Below, in pieces: positions 6,284 to 11,354 of a stretch of DNA of 13,407 nucleotides. Origin of the DNA: an uncultured Bacillota bacterium (lineage in GTDB: Bacteria > Bacillota_I > Bacilli_A > RFN20 > CAG-826); the NCBI GenBank assembly GCA_946612055.1, contig CAMOEH010000013.1, forward strand, positions 1 to 13,407, given 5' to 3'. Made by a program: the position numbers and the translations under genes. The notes below the pieces were generated by a model. It saw only the letters and a program-made list of their open reading frames with translations. It was not told where the DNA came from and did no database searches. Position 1 is the stretch's first letter, and each line of letters opens with the position of its first letter.

Positions 6284-7136
6284 TAGAACGTTATTGAGAG
6301 TTGACGCTCTATTGAAACACATTGACCAAATATTTGATGACACCGCAAACATTAGTGTTGATGAACTTGAAAATTCAAACTTGTTATTAAGAGCTGTGTG
6401 CTTTTCGATGGCGCAAGTTGGTGAGATGATGAGCCAACTTAGGGAAAAACTGGGTGAAAAATACTGGAAACTTCCATGGTATCCAGCCAAAAAAATGAGA
6501 AATGTTATAGTTCATGATTATGGTGGAACCGATGTTGAACAAGTTTATTCAACAATTCGTAATGATTTACCAGATCTAAAAAAAGCGTTTTTGGCGGTAA
6601 GAAACGACATCGTTTTTAATGCGTTAGTCACCGATAATTGTGTTTTAAGAAAAGTTAAAAAAGAGGATGCTGAACCAATGTTTAGAAATTGGGCAAGCGA
6701 TCCAGAAGTTACTAAATTTTTAACATGGCCTTCACATGAAAGTATCGAAGTAACAAATAAAGTTATTGATAGATGGCTTGAAGAAGAAAAAGAACCAAAA
6801 ACAATTAGATTTGTTATTACTTTAAAAGGTAGCGATGAACCAATTGGCTCTATTGATGTTGTTGACTATATTGAAAATAATCCTGAGATTGGTTACTGCT
6901 TATCAAGAAAATATTGGAATAAAGGCTTGATGACCGAAGCGTGTAAAGCGTTTAGCAAATATCTTTTTGATATAGGCTTCAAAAAAGTGTTAATTAAAGC
7001 AGTAGTGGAAAATATCGGTAGTAATCGTGTAATTGAAAAATGTGGATTTAAATTCACACATCAAGAAAAGCTTGAACACCAATCATCTTTTAAACCTAAT
7101 CCAGTGACACTAAATTGCTACGAATTGGTAAAATAA
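6276..7136 (+). CDS. HEPN (DUF86-like) toxin domain fused to GNAT acetyltransferase
   Basis: 286 residues with two domains in one continuous frame. Residues 1-108 resemble a DUF86/HepT HEPN domain: MDDRTLLRVDALLKHIDQIF at the start and R75-NVIV-H80-D-Y82, the RX4HXY motif. In the family R and H are the RNase catalytic residues and Y is the AMPylation site used by MNT antitoxins. Residues 109-118 are a short linker. Residues 119-286 form a complete RimJ/RimL-like GNAT domain: VLRKVKKEDAEPMFRNWASDPEVTKFLTWP, EPIGSID, EIGYCLSRKYW, the acetyl-CoA loop W214-NKGLMTEA, and VVENIGSNRVIEKCGFK. ATG 6276 is preferred to ATG 6261 because GGTG (6263-6266) is 9 bases upstream of it and DUF86 proteins begin near this point. 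The overlap with the MNT stop (ATGGATGA) implies coupled translation. HEPN and MNT pairs are well known; the attached acetyltransferase is the unusual part. It could modify tRNA, a protein or a small molecule; sequence does not tell. Confidence 0.88.
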   Translation: MDDRTLLRVDALLKHIDQIFDDTANISVDELENSNLLLRAVCFSMAQVGEMMSQLREKLGEKYWKLPWYPAKKMRNVIVHDYGGTDVEQVYSTIRNDLPDLKKAFLAVRNDIVFNALVTDNCVLRKVKKEDAEPMFRNWASDPEVTKFLTWPSHESIEVTNKVIDRWLEEEKEPKTIRFVITLKGSDEPIGSIDVVDYIENNPEIGYCLSRKYWNKGLMTEACKAFSKYLFDIGFKKVLIKAVVENIGSNRVIEKCGFKFTHQEKLEHQSSFKPNPVTLNCYELVK

Positions 7137-7137
7137 A

Positions 7138-7171
7138 CGACATATCCCTTTTGTAGTGACGATATATGTCG
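7138..7171. repeat. Inverted repeat at right cassette boundary
   Basis: CGACATAT (7138-7145) and ATATGTCG (7164-7171) are exact inverted copies 18 bases apart, directly after the HEPN-GNAT stop. The left boundary has a similar pair, GACATGT (5714-5720) and ACATGTC (5734-5740), 13 bases apart. Such arms fit recombinase-binding sites. There is no T-run, so a terminator is unlikely. Confidence 0.5.
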
Positions 7172-7181
7172 AGACGATAGT
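7159..7181 (+). repeat. Right direct repeat (attachment-site-like)
   Basis: Near-identical copy of 5729-5751, with 16 uninterrupted identical bases at 7166-7181 and two C/T differences before them. Read in the same frame as in rlmD it encodes T-I-Y-V-E-T-I-V. Confidence 0.85.
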
Positions 7182-7203
7182 TTGCTTGAAAACTAAAGCA
7201 AAC
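7180..7203. repeat. Hairpin just right of the cassette
   Basis: GTTTGCTT (7180-7187) and AAGCAAAC (7196-7203) form a perfect 8-bp stem with an eight-base loop, overlapping the last bases of the right repeat and the rlmD remnant. There is no T-run on either side. Its role is unknown. Confidence 0.4.
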
Positions 7204-7243
7204 AAAACATAATGATTTGTAATAACACAACCCATACCCAACC

Positions 7244-7274
7244 AGATCTACTCACCATAGATCTTTTTCTTTTA
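7244..7274 (+). terminator. Intrinsic terminator, probably the original rlmD terminator
   Basis: AGATCTA (7244-7250) and TAGATCT (7258-7264) form a perfect 7-bp stem with a seven-base loop, followed by TTTTCTTTTAT. It now ends transcription of the cassette and, given the rlmD remnant just before it, was probably the metG-rlmD operon terminator. Confidence 0.85.
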
Positions 7275-7656
7275 TCTAACGCCCAACGCCGCCCAAATCC
7301 ACTTTCACTAAGACTTCGCTATCCTTTCGCTATATAGACCTGTGCAGAGCCTCACGCCGCCTACCCATCGCCGCCACGAAAAGCCCGCTCGCGACGCAAG
7401 CCTCTCACGATATGATCATTTATGGACGAACCTGTGCAAAACAAGCCGGCTGAAAGCGAGCAAAGTTAACTGCAAAAGCACAAGCCAGTTCTTTTGCAAC
7501 CCCAATAAGCGGTTGATTTATCTCAAATTGGGAACATGAATGCGCACATTTGCTTGCTAAGAAAAAAACAAACTTGATGGGGCCGCTGTAGGAACTCACG
7601 CGTACAAACGCATCAATAATTATTATTAAAGTAGTGACAACTCACGCCTTTTTCTT
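7275..7656. other. Intergenic stretch without a convincing gene
   Basis: No reading frame here has a ribosome site or recognisable protein content. The first half is rich in C on the plus strand (clusters of CGCC), thus G-rich on the minus strand. It holds a perfect 8-bp inverted repeat TGCAAAAG/CTTTTGCA (7471-7478, 7491-7498; 12-base loop), a direct repeat TTCGCTAT (7315-7322, 7326-7333), a repeated ACCTGTGCA (7338-7346, 7430-7438) and the palindrome AGCCGGCT (7445-7452). I recognise no tRNA, rRNA, tmRNA, RNase P or SRP RNA hallmarks. It may be decayed DNA beside the insertion or hold an unknown small RNA. Confidence 0.5.
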
Positions 7657-7668
7657 AAAAACGGTTTC
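7657..7668. promoter_or_regulatory. Operator-like site 1 before the BIG2 protein gene
   Basis: AAAAACGGTTTC differs by one base from GAAAnCGnTTTC, the palindrome shared by the strong sites at 7779-7795 and 10010-10026. It could be an upstream auxiliary operator for a looping LacI-family repressor. Confidence 0.35.
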
Positions 7669-7702
7669 CTGCTTGTTTCCCTTTGGTTTCATTGATGACT
7701 TC

Positions 7703-7717
7703 TTGAAAGCGATTACA
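7703..7717. promoter_or_regulatory. CRE-like catabolite control site
   Basis: TTGAAAGCGATTACA fits every defined position of the B. subtilis CcpA-box consensus WTGNAANCGNWNNCW. It lies about 85 bases upstream of the predicted -10 box of the following gene, where CcpA or another LacI-family protein could act. Confidence 0.5.
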
Positions 7718-7778
7718 TTTTTTCTGTTTATCCACGCTTGTTTCCTTGTAAAAAACCGAAAGAAGCGGAAAAATCTTC

Positions 7779-7795
7779 TAGGAAATCGGTTTCTT
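7779..7795. promoter_or_regulatory. LacI-type operator overlapping the BIG2-protein promoter
   Basis: TAGGAAATCGGTTTCTT contains the palindrome GAAAtCGgTTTC and is the exact reverse complement of the 17 bases at 10010-10026. It lies between the weak -35 region and the TATAAT box at 7802, so a bound repressor would block polymerase. The central CG and symmetric GAAA/TTTC arms are typical of LacI/CcpA-family operators. The LacI-family protein encoded from 12659 is the obvious candidate ligand-responsive regulator (inference). Confidence 0.72.
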
Positions 7796-7801
7796 GAACA
7801 A

Positions 7802-7807
7802 TATAAT
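7802..7807 (+). promoter_or_regulatory. -10 box of the BIG2-protein gene
   Basis: Perfect TATAAT, 57 bases before the start codon. The corresponding -35 position (TAGGAA) is poor, suggesting a regulated promoter. Transcription would start near 7814, at the base of a 7-bp A/T hairpin AAAAAAC/GTTTTTT (7811-7829) that would occupy the mRNA 5' end. Confidence 0.6.
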
Positions 7808-7864
7808 AATAAAAAACAGAACGTTTTTTCCGATTTTTGCGACCGAAAATAGGAGGTATTGAGA

Positions 7865-9874
7865 ATGAAGAAAAAAACGATTGCTGGGTTATTAGCCGTC
7901 AGTGCAATGACCTTTGCAATGGCAGCGGTAGGCATATCCTTTGCTGTCCATAGTTCAAAAGCGGAACCCGTCCACGCAATAAAAGAAGAAGATGGCGCGG
8001 TGATCATTTCAACCGCCGCGGACTTCAACACCGTTTTTAATGGTTCGGCGGCATATTACAACCGCAACATAAAACTCGATGCAGATATCGATTTGAACGG
8101 TGCCGCTTTTACTGGTGCTAGGATGGCAGGATCTTACACCGGCACCTTCGACGGCCAAGGGCACACCATTAAGAATTATAAGTTGGGTGGCACCAATGTT
8201 GGCCTCTTTAACGAAGTTGGCACAGATGCCGTTGTCAGAGATGTAACTTTTGATTGGACGGTTACCTCTACGCAATGCGCTGGCGTTGCCTTCCGGTTCG
8301 GCGGAACTGCTGAGAACGTTATCTCTCATATGCGTATCGATAGCGCTTCTGTCTTCGGCGTTTGGGCCCCTGCGGGATTTACAAAAGCCAAAGCCGGTAC
8401 CTATAGCAACGTCACAACAATCTTTGATATGGGAGCTTTTACATCCAACGCCGATGCTGGAGCATGGCCTGCGGTTATCGTTACCGAAGACAACCCAACC
8501 ATTTCAGGCGACAACCATTATTGGGTCGCTGGAGAATATGCTACTCAAATGGCCAACAAAGTTAGAACCAATGGTGCTAGCAAAGTCACAGACGTCATTT
8601 CTATTGAAGTTTCCGAAAGCGAATTGACGTTGGATCCGGATGCGTCGGAAAATATTGTGCTTAGCAAAATTGGATCGACGACCACAAGCGTCACTTGGGC
8701 CTCGGCCGACGAAAACATTGCGACCGTTGTCGGAGACGCTGATGGCGCGGTCATCACCGGCGTTGCCGGAGGCGATACGACCATTACTGTTACCGTTGTC
8801 AGTGCCGTTGGAACGTTTACCAAGACCATCGACGTGTCTGTCAATGCTGAAGTGCATTATGTTTCCGATGTTACTTTGAGTGAAAACGCTGTCTCTATCA
8901 TGGAAACCAAGAGCACCGCTTTATCGGCTGTGCTGACTGGTGGAACTTATTCCTCGATCACCTGGGCTTCTAGCGACACGAACGTCGCAACCGTGACCGA
9001 GAACGGACTTAATGCAACCGTCAAAGGTATTGCTCCAGGTCAAGCCACCGTCACCGTCACTGTTGATCCCGGCAACGGCGACGACCCCGTTAGCGACGAA
9101 TGTGTTGTAACGGTTACCGAGAGCCCAAAAATGAAGGTCTATATGGCCATTCCTGATAACTTTGTTAATTTGGGAAATAGCGGGTACACCTTATACGTTT
9201 ATCCAGAAGGAACGCAGTATGTTCCTTTCGAATCAACTGACATAAAAGTTGTGCAAAAAGATACCGTATGCACGCTGTATTTGGCGAAAGTCGACATTTC
9301 GTCGGTTCAAGCAACAAAACCATCAAACTTCTATGGCCAGCTTTGCCAAAAAGCCAACACCGGCGTTCGCTGGGGAGCCGGCTTCCAATTAGGCACGTCG
9401 TCTAACTGGACTAATGGTGGCGGTTACTTCACCGCTAACGACTGGAGCACAGGCAGCACCAGCTTTACGCAACTTGCTAATGCAAACCACGTCGATAGCG
9501 CTGTTGATTTCTACGACGGACTTCGCTCCGACTACAAAGGATGGACTAATTCCATCTGCTCTATCGCCGACGACGCGGATAGGTTGCAGGAAACGATTGG
9601 CGCCTACGATAGCCTTAACGCTAATGTCAAATCCGTTTTGAATACATTCTACGAAGTTTCGAGAAAGGATGATCAAACCCTTGAATCGACCTTCGCCGAC
9701 ACCATCAACTACCTGAAATCCTTGAATGGCGGCCTGAACAATTTGTTCATGGATTTCTTCGGCGGCGACGAGAATGGACGGCAATATGTTTGGGTTGTCG
9801 TGCTGATTGGCTCCGCTTCGGTCATCGCCTTTGCCGGAGTCGTCTTCCTTAGAAAGAAAAGGCACAACAAATAA
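7865..9874 (+). CDS. Membrane-anchored surface protein with beta-helix-like and two BIG2 domains
   Basis: 669 residues. Residues 1-38 are a signal peptide (KKK, hydrophobic core, cut probably near HSSKAEPVHA). Residues 45-235 resemble a GLUG/right-handed beta-helix domain: LDADIDLNGAAF, GTFDGQGHTIKNY, GLFNEVGTDAVVRDVTF. Two Ig-like BIG2 repeats follow (about 244-328 and 333-418), each with the V/ITWASxDxNxATV signature and a G-A-x-x-TITVTV ending. Residues 422-630 are a unique aromatic-rich region of unknown function. Residues 641-662 are a membrane segment followed by FLRKKRHNK, so the protein is anchored with its bulk outside. ATG 7865 is chosen over TTG 7859 because AGGAGG (7851-7856) is 8 bases upstream of it. 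A carbohydrate- or surface-binding role is plausible from the beta-helix, BIG2 repeats and the neighbouring glycosidase, but no catalytic residues are identified. Confidence 0.88.
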   Translation: MKKKTIAGLLAVSAMTFAMAAVGISFAVHSSKAEPVHAIKEEDGAVIISTAADFNTVFNGSAAYYNRNIKLDADIDLNGAAFTGARMAGSYTGTFDGQGHTIKNYKLGGTNVGLFNEVGTDAVVRDVTFDWTVTSTQCAGVAFRFGGTAENVISHMRIDSASVFGVWAPAGFTKAKAGTYSNVTTIFDMGAFTSNADAGAWPAVIVTEDNPTISGDNHYWVAGEYATQMANKVRTNGASKVTDVISIEVSESELTLDPDASENIVLSKIGSTTTSVTWASADENIATVVGDADGAVITGVAGGDTTITVTVVSAVGTFTKTIDVSVNAEVHYVSDVTLSENAVSIMETKSTALSAVLTGGTYSSITWASSDTNVATVTENGLNATVKGIAPGQATVTVTVDPGNGDDPVSDECVVTVTESPKMKVYMAIPDNFVNLGNSGYTLYVYPEGTQYVPFESTDIKVVQKDTVCTLYLAKVDISSVQATKPSNFYGQLCQKANTGVRWGAGFQLGTSSNWTNGGGYFTANDWSTGSTSFTQLANANHVDSAVDFYDGLRSDYKGWTNSICSIADDADRLQETIGAYDSLNANVKSVLNTFYEVSRKDDQTLESTFADTINYLKSLNGGLNNLFMDFFGGDENGRQYVWVVVLIGSASVIAFAGVVFLRKKRHNK

Positions 9875-9896
9875 AAACGATTGAAATCGACTTAAA

Positions 9897-9920
9897 GCCG
9901 CCCTGCTTGGGCGGTTTTTT
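9897..9920 (+). terminator. Intrinsic terminator after the BIG2-protein gene
   Basis: CCGCCC (9898-9903) and GGGCGG (9909-9914) form a strong GC stem with loop TGCTT, extended by A/G-T pairs and followed by six T residues (9915-9920). It separates this gene from the lipoprotein gene. Confidence 0.95.
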
Positions 9921-9974
9921 GTTGTTTCGTCTACTTTTTTTGCGGCAAAACTTTTTTCTTTCTTTCTTAAACAG

Positions 9975-10003
9975 TTGACCTTTAGGTCATTTATGAGGAT
10001 AAT
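9975..10003 (+). promoter_or_regulatory. Promoter of the lipoprotein gene
   Basis: TTGACC (9975-9980), a 17-base spacer and GATAAT (9998-10003), each matching consensus at 5 of 6 positions. Transcription would start near 10010, exactly where the operator begins. The -35 box also overlaps the perfect palindrome TGACCT-TT-AGGTCA (9976-9989), a possible second operator. Confidence 0.8.
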
Positions 10004-10009
10004 CAAATA

Positions 10010-10026
10010 AAGAAACCGATTTCCTA
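10010..10026. promoter_or_regulatory. LacI-type operator at the lipoprotein gene start site
   Basis: AAGAAACCGATTTCCTA is the exact reverse complement of 7779-7795. It begins at the predicted +1 of the lipoprotein promoter, where a bound LacI-family repressor would block initiation or clearance. The 17-base identity between two otherwise different upstream regions argues for a common regulator. Confidence 0.75.
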
Positions 10027-10049
10027 ATAGGAAACAAAAAGGACATTCT

Positions 10050-11297
10050 ATGAAACAAAAAGCGCTTTTCCTGCTCATGGCCACCACCTTGCTTTTAAGC
10101 GGGTGCAACAACCAACCAAAAGAAACAACCTCCTCTTCGAACGAAGAAAGTTCCGTCCCAGAAACCGAAAGTTCAAGCACCGTCCCGACGAGCACTAGCC
10201 TCGATCCAAGCGAATCCTCATCTTCCTCCTCTTCAGAAATTGTTTTAATGGACGCCAATTACCGCATTGTGGATGAAAACGGCGTAGAAGAGATCAAGGT
10301 CGTGGAAGGAGAGGCGTTGACCCATAAATTGATCATTGATGTGGAAAATCTTCCTGAAGGCAAAACCATTGAAGATTGCACCTTTGCCTTCCCCAACAAA
10401 ATCGATCGTCTAGCAGAACTGCAAGCCGATGCCGCTTTAGCCAAAAACGAAAGGTATTTGGTTGTCGAGAACGCTGGTGTATATTCTGGCGATGTCGTCG
10501 TCACCTGTGGCAGCGAAAAGGTCACCATCCATCTTGCAATTGAAATTGAAAAAGACCACAGCCTTTATACAAAGATTGCAACTGCTGCCGCTTTCAAAAC
10601 ACAGGTGCTGGGAAGCACAAGCGGACGCTTTGAGTTAACGGCGGACATCGACTTGGAAAACGCCTCCATCAAAGGCTGGGAGAACGAAATCGTTTTTGGC
10701 GGCATCCTCGACGGCAATGGTCATTCCATTACCAATTTCATGGTTCCCGCTAAAGGCGATGGAACGGAAGGCGGGCTTTGGCAGCACGTTGGAGAAAACG
10801 CCATCATCCGTGATGTCTATTTCCACGGAGGCATCAACCAGCCCGCTGGCTGGGGATCGCTTCTTGGGAAGGAAGTGCGGGCCGGAGCTGTAATTGAAAA
10901 TTGCTTCTTTGAAGGCGACGGGCTCTATACCCCTGAAAATCCAGGCACTTTTGACTGGACTTGGTGCCGCTCTGGCATTGTTGCGGGCTTCTTAATGGGC
11001 ACGGTCCGCAATTGTGTTGTAAAGAAAAATTCCGACAACAACCAAGTTATGGATGTTGCTCCTTATGCCGCTTCTAGTGGAGCTTTGATTCAAAATGTTT
11101 ATACCTCGAACGCTGCTAACGTTTCGTTCCCCTTTGATCCAGACCCAGGACAAGACTGGTGCGGCACCGCGACTTTGGTGAATGTCCACGCCGCGACGGA
11201 TTGGAGCAAAATGAAAGCCGCATCCATCGAATTGAGCGAAATTTATTGGAATCTCACCGATGGCGAAATTCCATCTCTCCGCATTCTAAACGCCTGA
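10050..11297 (+). CDS. Lipoprotein with serine-rich linker and beta-helix-like domain
   Basis: 415 residues. A lipoprotein signal ends in LSGC with C19 as the lipidated cysteine, so the protein is tethered to the outer face of the membrane. Residues 26-63 are a Ser/Thr/Glu-rich linker. Residues 66-170 form a probable beta-rich domain (YRIVDENGVEEIKVVEGEAL ... VVVTCGSEKVTIHL). Residues 180-410 form a beta-helix-like domain related to that of the neighbouring BIG2 protein: LTADIDLENASI matches LDADIDLNGAAF, GILDGNGHSITNF matches GTFDGQGHTIKNY, and GENAIIRDVYFH matches GTDAVVRDVTFD. AAAAGGA (10037-10043) is 6 bases before ATG. It shares an operator with the BIG2-protein gene. Binding or processing of an external polysaccharide is possible, but no catalytic site is recognised and no specific function can be assigned. 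Confidence 0.88.
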   Translation: MKQKALFLLMATTLLLSGCNNQPKETTSSSNEESSVPETESSSTVPTSTSLDPSESSSSSSSEIVLMDANYRIVDENGVEEIKVVEGEALTHKLIIDVENLPEGKTIEDCTFAFPNKIDRLAELQADAALAKNERYLVVENAGVYSGDVVVTCGSEKVTIHLAIEIEKDHSLYTKIATAAAFKTQVLGSTSGRFELTADIDLENASIKGWENEIVFGGILDGNGHSITNFMVPAKGDGTEGGLWQHVGENAIIRDVYFHGGINQPAGWGSLLGKEVRAGAVIENCFFEGDGLYTPENPGTFDWTWCRSGIVAGFLMGTVRNCVVKKNSDNNQVMDVAPYAASSGALIQNVYTSNAANVSFPFDPDPGQDWCGTATLVNVHAATDWSKMKAASIELSEIYWNLTDGEIPSLRILNA

Positions 11298-11310
11298 TTT
11301 ATCTGTTGTT

Positions 11311-11340
11311 AGCTGTCGTGAGGTTTCCTTGCGACAGCTT
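11311..11340 (+). terminator. Weak terminator-like hairpin between the lipoprotein and GH30 genes
   Basis: AGCTGTCG (11311-11318) and CGACAGCT (11332-11339) pair perfectly, with AGG/CCT able to pair inside the loop. Only TTTAT follows, so termination is probably partial. In a shared transcript it could act as an attenuator or stabilising hairpin; no separate promoter for the GH30 gene was found. Confidence 0.5.
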
Positions 11341-11354
11341 TATCTCTACGGACC

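Larger units (their letters stand above)
5729..7181 (+). mobile_element. Minimal genomic cassette inserted at the 3' end of rlmD
   Basis: An insertion bounded by 23-base repeats (5729-5751 and 7159-7181; 21 of 23 identical, 16 uninterrupted), giving a 1430-base unit. It contains only the HTH-MNT and HEPN-GNAT genes and no recombinase. It is visibly AT-richer than its surroundings: three 60-base lines counted by hand (6061, 6181, 6721) hold 19-20 G+C each, against 33 in a metG line (3061) and 23 near the rlmD end (5581). The left repeat is the end of the rlmD coding sequence and the right repeat leads into what looks like the original rlmD ending and terminator. This is the architecture of site-specific integration into a gene's 3' end. 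In streptococci, the 3' end of the rum (RNA uracil methyltransferase) gene is a known ICE insertion site. Movement would need a recombinase supplied in trans. Confidence 0.72.
7159..7212 (+). pseudogene. Displaced 3' end of the rlmD gene
   Basis: In the rlmD reading frame, the right repeat runs on as TIYVETIVCLKTKANKT and ends at TAA 7210-7212. The functional gene now ends HVETIVGLYRR. An intrinsic terminator follows 32 bases later. The simplest reading is that this is the C-terminus and terminator rlmD had before the cassette entered. It is short, so the evidence is the repeat, the frame agreement and the terminator position. Confidence 0.6.

Noticed and set aside
6621..7136. The GNAT domain as a separate gene after the HEPN gene
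   Set aside because: There is no stop between the domains, and no ATG with a ribosome site at the junction; the first internal ATG (the M of MFRNW) lies inside the acetyltransferase fold. The frame is continuous, so a fusion is the better reading.
5810..7136. Mycoplasma-type code or a frameshifted element
   Set aside because: TGA works as stop for HTH-MNT, tldD and GH30, and Trp is TGG in these genes; both cassette frames are intact.
7342..7539. 65-codon reading frame in the C-rich intergenic stretch
   Set aside because: No ribosome site, TTG/GTG-type start, low-complexity composition (Pro/Arg/His then Lys/Ser) and no recognisable family.
7541..7546. A third TGCGCA as another operator of the HTH-MNT protein
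   Set aside because: It is single, outside the cassette, and not near any promoter; a six-base palindrome is expected by chance at this frequency.
7634..8031. Reading frames on both strands across the promoter region of the BIG2-protein gene
   Set aside because: They cross the -10 box, operators and the ribosome site of the real gene and have homopolymer-driven composition.
9389..10258. 289-codon minus-strand reading frame across the BIG2-lipoprotein junction
   Set aside because: It spans the terminator, promoter and operator between two well-supported plus-strand genes and its sequence reflects the complement of the serine-rich linker and signal peptide; no ribosome site or family match.
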